From positions 60,656,771-60,720,770 of the forward strand of contig CM066737.1 in NCBI GenBank assembly GCA_033961575.1: a stretch of 64,000 nt of DNA, in the 5' to 3' direction. Shown here one piece after another: positions 1 to 8,986 of this stretch. Numbering within the stretch: the stretch's first letter is position 1; each line of letters starts with the position of its first letter. A program made the position numbers and the translations under genes. Below the pieces are notes generated by a model, which saw only the letters and a list, made by a program, of their open reading frames with translations, was not told the origin of the DNA and made no database searches. The stretch is from Aselliscus stoliczkanus (lineage: Eukaryota > Chordata > Mammalia > Chiroptera > Hipposideridae).

Positions 1-57
1 CTGCCCTCAAAAAAACCCCCAAAACCCCCAAAAAACCAAAACAAAAAAACACGGGGA
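1..57 (+). repeat. 3' end of a type A tRNA-derived SINE, cut by the window edge
   Basis: The window opens with CTGCCCTC followed by a long A-rich tail interrupted by C runs. CACTGCCCTC plus A-tail is the 3' end of every short type A SINE in this window (for example 13471-13572), so this is the last part of such a copy. The tRNA-like head lies outside the window. Confidence 0.7.
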
Positions 58-358
58 TATGCAGATGAACTAAAGAAAAAATTAATATCATAAGAACCTT
101 CAACTCAATGATAATCACTCTTAATTTTTTTGTATATGTGCTTCCAATCCCACTTTCTTCCTAACCACCCCCCCTGCACACACACATTTCAGATGAATAT
201 ACATATAAAATTCACATGTCATTTTTGAAATATGGGGATTATAATGTATTTTGAAATAATTTATTCCTAATAGGTAACTGTCTTTTATTATTCACATAAC
301 GTAGTTCTCACTTTTCTTCATTTGAATTTCCTTCTGTAAAGGCCGGTCACTGCCTATT
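58..358. other. Unassigned AT-rich sequence
   Basis: No repeat, ORF or RNA gene could be recognised in this stretch. It contains a short CA-rich patch near 170-185. Confidence 0.4.
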
Positions 359-430
359 GATCACATAGCCTAATGGATAAGGCCTCGGATTCTGATCAGA
401 AGACTGAGGGTTCAAGTCCCTCCATAGCTG
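359..430 (+). pseudogene. tRNA-Arg-like pseudogene
   Basis: The D-arm GCCTAATGGATAAGGC (368-383) is identical to that of nuclear tRNA-Arg genes. A T-arm GAGGG-TTCAAGT-CCCTC (406-422) folds perfectly and holds the B box. Between them the anticodon arm is damaged: TCGGA faces TCAGA with one mismatch and the loop has 6 nt instead of 7. The presumed acceptor halves (359-365 and 423-429) barely pair. It is therefore a tRNA-derived pseudogene or retroposed tRNA fragment and not a working gene. It is distinct from the SINE heads elsewhere in the window, which have different D-arms. Confidence 0.5.
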
Positions 431-473
431 CTTACATGTCCGGCAAAGGCCTTCTTAAGAAATGTCAACTTTA

Positions 474-649
474 GGGCCAGTTGAATAGCTCAGTTGGTTA
501 AGAGCTCACTCAAGAGTGCGAGCTCTGAGTAATACGGTCGCCAGTTTGATTCCCTTCCCGAGCTGAGCTGCTGCTGAGCTGCCAACCGGTGGCAGGATGG
601 CTCAGCTAAAAAAATAAATAAATAAATAAAAGTAAATAAATAAATAAAT
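474..649 (+). repeat. Type B SINE (short tRNA-derived form)
   Basis: A box (TAGCTCAGTTGG) and B-box-like GTTTGATTC are visible. The element ends GGTGGCAGGATGGCTCAGCT followed by an A/AAAT-rich tail. Imperfect TSDs flank it: AAATGTCAACTTTA before and AAATATCAACTCTA after (14 bp, two differences). The same body recurs at 49222, and on the minus strand at 17071 and 54901. Confidence 0.8.
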
Positions 650-1315
650 AAATATCAACTCTATTGAAGACTTTGTACAAGAGCCAGAATGGGGACTTTA
701 CATCACATCTCATCCCATTGGCTTTTCTCACTCTTCTCTCAAAGAACACATAGATAGAGTACATAATTTTAAATTTTTTCAGACATTTCTGTTCTTAAAG
801 TCCCTTGTTGGTCAAGCTCAGAAAGGTATACATAACTTTTCTCCCTGCAGTTTCTTACTAGCTCCTTTTTATGCCCTTCAGGGTTTTCACAACATAATTT
901 CACTTGCTGCACCTATGTGTTTTACAGGATAATTCAGTTCTCTCTCTCCTGCTACCCGAGTTCAGGATCATTTCTATCTAGGAGCTCAACAAAGCAAAAG
1001 CCCTCCATTAAACAGGACTCACCATTTTCTTAAAATTAGAAATAATATTTCTTACTTTTTAACACTACTTTTTCCCTTATAACCTTAGCATTTCTACAGA
1101 TTCTTATATATTTTTGATTACACAAGCCTTGATTCCTAAAAATATATCAGTCTTTTGATGAATATAATTCATTTAGCCAAATCCTTATACTGACTCATTT
1201 AAATAGTTTATAAATTGTCTTATAAAATATGTTGCACTGAATATACTGCAGATAAATCTTTGGAACATCTCTGATTATTTGCTTAATTGAATATCTGGAT
1301 TAAAAGATTATTTAA
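650..1315. other. Unassigned AT-rich sequence
   Basis: No ORF of note, no RNA gene and no recognisable repeat. The right end, ATTAAAAGAT (1299-1308), may be the 5' target-site copy of the L1 that starts at 1316, since AATAAAAGAT lies beyond the L1 pair at 13377-13386. Confidence 0.4.
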
Positions 1316-2862
1316 GGGGGAACTTCCAGTAAGATGGTGGAATAGACGGATGCTTTTGCAACTGCCTCCCAGGAACACATCAAAACTACAAAAAAATATA
1401 TACAACATTTAACCTCGGAAATCCCCTGAACACTAGATGAACAGAACCTCTAAACGAAGGACCTAAAGAGGAGGCCACGTCAAGTTTGGTAGGAGGGCTG
1501 CAGATGAGAGAGGGCGAGCCCCGTGAGGGACGCTCCAGCTGTGGAGAGGCTTTTCCGATTGCGGGAGAGACCCTTCGGCCCTACCCCGAGCTCATTAACC
1601 CAGAGTTGCTTTGCAAGGAAGAGGATTTCTACAACGGCAGGTAGTGGAAATTAGTGAGGACCCTCTTTGCTTGGCTCAGTGAGGCTGAGGGCAGCTGGAG
1701 AACCAGTCAGGCTGGCACACAGGTTCACTCACAGGTGAGCACTCACCCGGTTCCTGTTGGAGGGAGTGGCTGTTGAGCCGGGCCCAGGAGCCTGTGTGGA
1801 GGGACTGAACTGAGCACCTTTAGTGCAGAAGCTGGAGGTTTTGGGACTGTTGTTCCCCCGGTGTGGAGCTTGCACACGAGTGGTGTACAGGAGGGCGCCA
1901 TTTTTTCAGGGTTGGGCACTCCCACAGAGGGTCAGATCCGAGACTGCATTTGTCTGGTGAAATTGGTGCAGGAGTGCGTGCGCGCGCTTGAGCCTTGGAT
2001 TCCCACCTTCCACCATGCTTGTTTTGCATTGCCAGGGAAACGCTGGGTGGGTGCCCTCCCCTCCATCAGGCTGTGCACTGAGATGCAGGAGTGCACAGGC
2101 TTCATTGGGTCCCCACCCTCTGCTCTGCTTGTGCTGCATAGCCAGGGAAACACAGGGCGGGTGCTCTCAATCTACATCAGGCTGTTCAATGAGACTCAGG
2201 AGTCCCTGATCTCCACACTGTGTAGAGTTGCCAGGCTGTGGAATGGCTGTTGGGCTGCTTAGCCTGATCTGCGGGCAGTTGATTGGGACAGGCTGCGACC
2301 AGGAGTTTTCCTGAGAGTGTGGGGCCAGAGAGCTGTGTGCCTGCGTGATCTGATCGAGGCATTCCTGGCGAGTTTGTGTGGGCTGGTTGCTGGTGCCGAG
2401 TGCATGATGCTCTGATTTGGTGGGTGCCACTAACCACAACAAGTGTTGTCTTGGGTGCCAGCCTCACCCACCTAGAGCTGCATTGCCAGAGGTACCCTGA
2501 GCCCCTGCTTCCTGGCCCACACCTCTGCAGACCACACAGGGTTGTTGTTTTTTGTAGTAGCAGACCACCTGCAACAACCTGTGAAGATTGTTTTTGGTAC
2601 TGAGCACGGTTCCAGAGCACACAGCACCTAATTGCAGAAAGCTCCCTGCAAGCCTGAGAGGGAGGCCGGTGCATAACACGTTAAGCTCTTACCCCCAATA
2701 TCTAGTGCTGAGTCACCCAAGACTCTCTATTGCTGAGCAAGTGGTCAGCAGATTAAAGAGGATGGAGAGACCCCCAACTCTTTTTTTCTTTTGTTTTTTT
2801 TTTCTCTCTTCTTCTAGGTGATCTATCTATTACATTGAAGCATCCACAGAACGACAGCCAGA
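1316..2862 (+). promoter_or_regulatory. L1 5'UTR / internal promoter region
   Basis: This 1.5-kb GC-richer leader precedes ORF1. L1 5'UTRs carry the internal RNA polymerase II promoter; that role is family knowledge and not something visible here. The middle holds imperfect tandem units of about 111-117 bp: GCAGGAGTGC recurs at 1968 and 2085 with a variant at 2196, and ATCAGGCTGT recurs at 2066 and about 2177. The opening AGATGGTGGAATAGACGG resembles the YY1-type AAGATGG start typical of L1 leaders. Promoter activity cannot be judged from sequence. Confidence 0.7.
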
Positions 2863-3780
2863 ATGAAGAAACAAAGAAACATGTCCCAAGTAAAAGATCA
2901 GAAGAAATCTCTAGAAATGGAACTAAATGAAACAGAGATATCCAAATTTTCAGAGACACAGTTTAGAACGTTGAGGATAAGAATGTTTAAGGAACTTAGG
3001 GAGGACATAAAGAAGGATAGGGAAACCATAAAAAACAACCAGTTAGAACTAAAGAATACAATAACTGAAATGAAGAATACACTCGGAGGTATCACCAGTA
3101 GAATAGATGAAGCAGAGGAGTGGATCAGCGAATTAAAGTACAAAATAGCGGAAATCATCCAGCTGGAAAAACAAAAAGAAAAAAGAATAAAAAGAATGAA
3201 ATAGTTTAAGAGACTGCTGGGACAACATGAAAAGCAACAACATTCATGCAGGATAGGAATACCAGAAGGAGAAGAGAAGAAACAAGAGATTGAGAATGTA
3301 TTTAAAGAAATAATGATTGAAAACTTCCCTTCCCTGGTGAGAGAAATCGACGTACACTCCAGGATATGCAAAGAGTTCCAAACAGGCTGAGTCCAAACAG
3401 GCCAACACCAAGACACATCATAGTTAAAATGGCAAAGATAAAGATAAAGACAGAATCTTAAAAGCAGCAGGAGAAAGACAGAGTGTTACATGAAAAGGAA
3501 CTCTTATAACATGAACAGCTGACTTTTCTTCAGAAACTCTGTAGGCCAGAAGGGAGTGGCAAGAGATATTCAAAGTGACAAAAAATAAAGGTCTACAACC
3601 AAGATTGCTCTACCCAGCACAGCTATCACGTAAAACTGAAGGAGAGATAAAGAGCTTCTCAGAAAAGAATAAGCTTAAGGAGTTCATTATCAACAAGCCA
3701 GCATTGCAGGAAATGTTAAAGGGCTTTTTTAAGCAGAAGAAAGGGGAAAAAAAGTTAAACTACGAAGACAAGAAATACAA
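2863..3780 (+). pseudogene. L1 ORF1 (RNA-binding chaperone protein), decayed
   Basis: ORF1p is the trimeric RNA-binding protein of the L1 RNP. The start ATG at 2863 opens a 113-codon frame with a lysine/glutamate-rich N-terminus and heptad-like coiled coil (roughly residues 20-110), ending at a TAG at 3202-3204. Further ORF1 sequence follows in shifted frames: the GIPEGEE stretch near 3257-3280 and the C-terminal LQPRLLYPAQL...LKEF...ALQEMLKG segment (3590-3724). Several stops and indels separate them, so no full ORF1p could be made. Recognition rests on these conserved L1 ORF1 segments. Confidence 0.85.
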
Positions 3781-5555
3781 ATAAAAAATGGCAATAAACA
3801 TGCACCTATCAGTAATTACTTTAAATGTGAATGGGCTAAATGCTCCAATCAAAAGACACAGAGTGGCTGAGTGGATAAGGAAACAGGACCCATGCATATG
3901 CTGTCCACAAGAGACTGATCTCAGATCAAAAGACGCACAGACTGAAAGTAACGGGATGGAATAAGATGTTTCATGCAAATGGAAATGAGTAAAAAGCTGG
4001 AGTAGCAATACTTATTTCGGATAAAATAGACTTTAAAATGAAGACTACAATAAAAGACAAAGAAGGGCACTACATAACAATAAGGGATCGATTAAACAAG
4101 ATGACATAACCCTAGTAAACATATATGCACCCAATATAGTAGCTCCTAAATATATATAACAGATTTTGACTGACATAAAGACAGAGATCAACAGTAACAC
4201 TATCATAGTAGGGGACTTCAACACCCCGTTGTCACCAATGGACAGATCCTCCAGACAGAAAATCAACACGGACATGGTGGATTTAATGACACTTTAGACC
4301 AGCTGGATTTAATTGATATTTTTAGAGCACTTCACCCCAAAGCTACAGAATATACATTCTTCTCAAGTGCATATGGAACATTTTCCAAGATAGACCACAT
4401 GTTAGGCCACAAAACAAGTCTCAACAAATTTAAGAAGATTGAAATCCTTCCAGGTGTCTTCTCTGAACACAATGCTATGAAACGAGAAATCAATTACAAG
4501 AAGAATTCTGGAAAGCTTACAAATACATGGAGTCTAAATAACATGCTACTAAATAGTGAGTGGATCAAAAATGAGATCAAGGAGGAAATCAAAAGATACC
4601 ATGAGACAAATGAAAATGAAAACACCACGACCCAAAATCTCTGGGATGCAGTGAAAGCAGTAGTAAGAGGGAAGCTCATAGCAGTGCAGGCCTACCTAAA
4701 GAAGGAAGAAAAGTCTCAAATCGACTGACTATCTTTACACCTAAGGGAACTCGAAAAAAAACAGCAAAACAAGCCTAAAGGGAGTATGAGGAAGGAAATA
4801 GTAAAGACCAGAGCGGAAATAAATGAAATAGAGAACAAAAAAAACAATACAAAATATCAATGAAACCAAGAGTTTGTTTTTTTGAAAAGATAAACAAAAT
4901 CGACACTCTTAGCCAGACTCACCAAGAAAAAGAGAGAGAGGACCCAAATTAATAAAATCAGAAATGGAAGAGGAGAAGTGACAACAGATACCACAGAAAT
5001 ACAGAAAATTTTAAGAAAATACTATGAGCAACTATATGCTAACAAATTCGACAATCTGGAAGAAATGGATAAATTTCTAGAAGCATACAACTTACCAAGT
5101 CTGAACCAAAAAGAAACAGAACCTCCGAACAGACTGATTACTGCCAAAGAAATTGTATCAGTAATCAGCAATCTTCCAAGAAACAACAGTCCTGGACCAG
5201 ATGGCTTCACAGGTGTACTTTACAAAACATTCAAAAAAGACTTAATACGTATTCTCCTCTAACTATTCCAAAAAATACACAAGGAGGGAAGACTCCCAAA
5301 CTCTTTCTATGAAACCACTGTTACCCTGATTCTAATGTCAGACAAAGATATTACAAAGAAGGGAAACTATAGGCCGATATCCCAAATGAACACAGATGCA
5401 AAAATTCTCAAGAAAATGCTAGCAAACCAAATTCAGCATCACATTATAAAGATCATGCACCACGATCAAGTGGGATTCATTCCTGGTATACGAGGTTGGT
5501 TCAATATCTGCAAATCAATTAATGTAATACATCACATTAACAAAATGAAAAATAA

Positions 5556-5665
5556 GGGCCGGCCGCATGGCACAGTGGTTAAGAGCTCGCTTGGGAGGCC
5601 AGCGGCCCCGGTTCGGATCCCACATGAGAACCATTGACACTGCCCTCGTCAAAAAAAAAAAATGA
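5556..5665 (+). repeat. Type A SINE, first of a tandem pair inside L1
   Basis: GGGCCGGCCGCATGGCACAG head, B-box region GGTTCGGATCC, end CACTGCCCTC and short A-tail. It interrupts L1 ORF2 and is followed directly by a second copy. Confidence 0.85.
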
Positions 5666-5812
5666 GGGCTGGCCGAGTGGCACGGTGGTTAAGCACTGCC
5701 TTGCTGAAGCCAGCGGCCCCGGTTCGGGTCCCACATATGAGGGCCAGTGACACTGCCCTCAAAAAAAAAAACAAAAAGTACCAGCCCAGAAAAAAATAAA
5801 TAAATAAAAATA
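5666..5812 (+). repeat. Type A SINE, second of the tandem pair
   Basis: Head GGGCTGGCCGAGTGGCACGG, GGTTCGGGTCC B box, end CACTGCCCTC, then a 50-nt tail mixing A runs and AAAT repeats. L1 ORF2 resumes at about 5813. No separate TSD lies between the pair, so it was either inserted into the A-tail of the first copy or mobilised as a dimer. Confidence 0.85.
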
Positions 5813-6369
5813 AAAATCATATGAGCACATCAATAGATGCAGAAAAAGCATTTAACAAAATCCAGCAGCCATTTCTGATAAAAACTCTTAGCATAGTGGG
5901 AATAGTGGGATCATATCTAAACATAACAAAAGCCATATATGATAAGCCCGCATCAAACATTGTACTCAATGGGGAAAGGCTAAAAGCTTTCCCCTTAAGA
6001 TCAGGAACAAGACAAGGATGTCCACTTTCACCACTTCTGTTCAACATAGTTCTGGATGTCCTAGCCACAGCAAACAAACAAGAAAATGAAATAAAAGGCA
6101 TCCAAATTGGAAAAGAGGAAGTAAAGTTGTCATTATATGCAGATGACATGATACTATAGAGAGAGAATCCTAAAGACGCCACCAACAAAACTGCTAGAAC
6201 TGATAAACGAATTTGGTATGGTAGCAGGATATAAAATTACTATTCAGAAATGAGTTGCATTTTATACATGAATAATAAACTATCAGAAGAAGAAATCGGG
6301 ACATCATTCCCTTTTACAATTGCTTCAAAAACAATAAAATATCTAGGAATCAATTTAACTAAAGAAGTA

Positions 6370-6819
6370 GGGTCGGCCGAGGGGCACAATGGTTAAGAGC
6401 TGGTTTGGGGATGCCAGCGGCCCCAGTTTGGATCCCACGTATGAGGGCCAGTGACACTGACCTCTACAGCTAACAACAGCTCCACCTGGAGCTGGGCTGT
6501 GCGAGCCCCGGGGATGGTGTAGGCTGCAGCCCCTGCTGCAGTGGGCTGCCATAGGCTACAGTGAGTGGCCGGCAGCCAGCGTGAGTGGCCGGCAGCCAGC
6601 GTGAGCTGCCAATAGCCATGGTGAGTGACATCCAGAGGCCGGCGCCCGATCTGCCTCATCCCGGAAGAGCGCAATGATGATACCAACATGGGCCAGTGAA
6701 GCAACATCCTCCGCAACTAGACTGAAGAACAAAAAGACAGCAACTTGTCTGTTTCCCTTACCCGATTTCCCAACGCTGTTCCCCACCCCCAATTCCCCAA
6801 TAAAATCTTTAAAAAAAAA
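6370..6819 (+). repeat. Type D SINE (long composite form)
   Basis: A type A-like tRNA head (6370-6460) runs on into a GC-rich body, then a tail ending CCCCAATAAAATCTTT plus A-tail. The body holds tandem copies of GTGAGTGGCCGGCAGCCAGC (6561-6600) and a more diverged third unit. It interrupts L1 ORF2 between AAAGAAGTA and AAAAGTAAAAG. The tail carries AATAAA followed by TCTTT, the polyadenylation signal plus Pol III terminator layout of T+ class SINEs. Confidence 0.85.
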
Positions 6820-8131
6820 AAGTAAAAGAACTGTACTCAGAAAATTATGAGTCACTGAAGAAAGAAATCAAAGACACAAATAAATGGAAATACATACCAT
6901 GTTCTTGGATAGGAAGAATTAATATAGTTAAAAGGTCAATATTACCTAAGGCAATATATAGATTCAATGCAATTCCAGTCAAATACCAAGGACATTTTTC
7001 TCAGAAATAGAACATAGAATCCTAAAATTTATACAGAACCATAAAGGACCCCGAATAGCCACAGCAATCGTGAGAAATAAGAACAAAGTGGGAGGCATCA
7101 CAATACCTGATATCAAAACATACTACAAGGCTATAGTAATCAAAACAGTATGGCACAGGCATAAAAACAGACACCTAGACCAATGGAACAGTATAGAGAA
7201 CCCAGGAATAAACCCAGCCATATACTGTCATTTAATCTATGACAATGGAAGCAAGAATTTACATTAGAGTAAAGGTAGTCTATTTAATAAGTGGTGCTGG
7301 GAAAATTGGACTGACACGTGCAAAAAAAATGAAAATGGACCACCTACTTACACCATATACTAGAACATACTCAAAATGTTTTGAAGACTTAAATTTAAGA
7401 CCTGAAACCATAAAACTCCTAGAAAAAAACATAGGGAGTAAATGTGCAGATATTACCCTGAATAGTATTTTTACTGATATGTCCCTTCGGGCTAGGGAAA
7501 TAAAAGAAAAAAAATGAACATATGGGATTACATCAAACTTAAAAGGTTCTTCACAGCAAAGGAAATCATCAATAAAACAAAAAGGCAGCCTACTGGATGG
7601 GAGAAGATATTTGCCAATGGTATATCTGATAAGGGGTTGATATCCAAAATTTATAAAACAGTCATGAAACTCAACACCAAAAAAACAAACAACCCAATTA
7701 AAAAATGGGCAGAAGATATGAAGAGACATTTCTCTAAAGAGGACATGCAGATGGCCAACAGGCATATGAAAAAATGTTCAACCTCACTAATCATCAGAGA
7801 AATGCAAAGAAAAACCACAATGAGATGCCACCTCACTCTGGTCAGAATGGCTATCATCAATAAATCAACAAACAAGTGCTGGGGAGGTTGTGGAGAAAAG
7901 GGAACTCTGATGCACTGTTGGTGGGACAGATTGGTGTAGCCATTATGGAAATCAGTATGGAGGTATCTCAAAAAACTGGAAATGGAAATACCGTATGACC
8001 CAGCAATTCTGCTCTTGTGTATCTACCCAGAAGAATCCAAGATGCTAATCAGAAAAAATATATGCAACCATATGTTTATTGCAGCACTATTTACAATAGC
8101 TAAGACTTTGAAACAACAGAAATGCCCATCG

Positions 8132-8345
8132 GTAGGCCACAAAACAAGTCTCAGGAAATTTAAGAAGATTGAAATCATATCAACCAGATATAAAGGAAAA
8201 ACTGATGGTTTGCTGGCTGGGAGGGAGCAGGGCTGAGGGAGAGGGAGAAGGTTTTGGACAGCATAGGTGGGTGACTACAATGTTGCCGCAAGGATATGGG
8301 GGGCAGTTCTGGGAATGTAATTGATAATGTTGTGAAGAGAAGTAT
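8132..8345 (+). repeat. Shuffled patch inside the L1 3' end
   Basis: At 8141 the ORF2 C-terminal sequence stops and about 50 bp of endonuclease-domain sequence follows (GGCCACAAAACAAGTCTCAG, matching 9606-9655 of the younger L1). Next comes about 150 bp of 3'UTR-type sequence matching roughly 12855-13010 of the younger L1. The element then jumps back to ORF2 end sequence (ATTATGTTAAGTGAAATAAG, matching 12741). About 110 bp of ORF2 end is missing. Confidence 0.75.
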
Positions 8346-8901
8346 TATGTTAAGTGAAATAAGTCAGTTGGAGAAAGACAAATACCATACAATCTCACTT
8401 ATATGTGAAATCTGAAAAACTGAATAAATGAGCAAAATAAACAGACTCATAGTTATAGAGGAAAAAATGAGGGTTGCTAGTTGGGACGGGGTGGGGATAA
8501 GGGAGAAGTGAAAGGGATTAGGCAGCATAAATTGACAACTACAATATTGCCACAGGGATATGAAACACATTTCGGGGAATATAATAATGTTGTAAAAATT
8601 TTGTGGTGTGTCCGTTGGTCACATATCTTGTTAGGGAGGCCACTTCATGGATGGAGTAGAGGCTTGATCACTGCACTATACACCTGAAGCTGATGTTGTA
8701 TAATATTTTATGCCAACTGTAACTGAATATATAGATAGTCACAGGATGTAGAGTATACTGTAGAAGGGAGTCAAAGGAATTGTAATAGATATGTATGATA
8801 TGGGCTGGAGGAATGGAGTGGAGAACTGGGGGAGGGGGGTTGTCACTTTGAGGGGTAAAAAGTATAACTATTGCATTGTGTTGTACACTTGAAACTAATT
8901 T
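8346..8901 (+). repeat. L1 ORF2 end and 3'UTR of the older L1
   Basis: Collinear with 12744-13290 of the younger copy: GTTGCTAGTTGGGA, the GCCACAGGGATATG segment, GGGGTTGTCACTTTGAGGGG and the terminal TTGTACACTTGAAACTAATT. Confidence 0.85.
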
Positions 8902-8918
8902 AAAAAATGTCTATTTCA
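8902..8918 (+). repeat. 5' target-site duplication of the younger L1
   Basis: AAAAAATGTCTATTTCA, identical to 13359-13375. Together they bracket the younger L1 exactly. Confidence 0.9.
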
Positions 8919-8986
8919 TGCTAAAAGGGCTTCTTTAAGTAGAAGAGAAAAACAACCTAAGAAAGACTATGAACACAAATAACAAA

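Larger units (their letters stand above)
3788..8131 (+). pseudogene. L1 ORF2 (endonuclease/reverse transcriptase), decayed and interrupted
   Basis: Starts at ATG 3788 with the apurinic-type endonuclease domain (LNVNGLNAPIKRHRVAEW, later NIYAPN and GDFN). The RT domain follows, with PGPDGFTG near 5191 and [10 protein letters not shown] ending at an immediate stop (about 6158). In the RT motif IDAEKAFD the last catalytic-region residue reads N. The cysteine motif near 7876 ([14 protein letters not shown]) has lost its last cysteine through a 3-bp deletion relative to the younger copy. Three SINEs and many stops and frameshifts break it. Nonfunctional. Confidence 0.88.
1316..8901 (+). mobile_element. 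LINE-1 with 5'UTR (older of the two large L1s)
   Basis: The order of parts is that of a full-length L1: 5'UTR beginning GGGGGAACTTCCAG (1316), decayed ORF1 from 2863, decayed ORF2 from 3788, and a 3'UTR ending near 8901 in GTACACTTGAAACTAATT. It is interrupted by two tandem type A SINEs (5556-5812) and a type D SINE (6370-6819), and its distal ORF2/3'UTR junction is rearranged (8132-8345). The many stops and frameshifts show it is older than the L1 at 8919, which inserted into its tail. Confidence 0.88.

Noticed and set aside
359..430. Functional tRNA-Arg gene
   Set aside because: Acceptor stem does not pair and the anticodon loop is one base short.
2186..2674. 162-codon minus-strand frame as a gene
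   Set aside because: It lies antisense within the L1 5'UTR; GC-rich sequence gives long chance frames.
6393..6855. 99-107-codon minus-strand frames
   Set aside because: Antisense frames through a type D SINE; the similar frames at 31875-32191 and 35445-35702 come from the same repeat.
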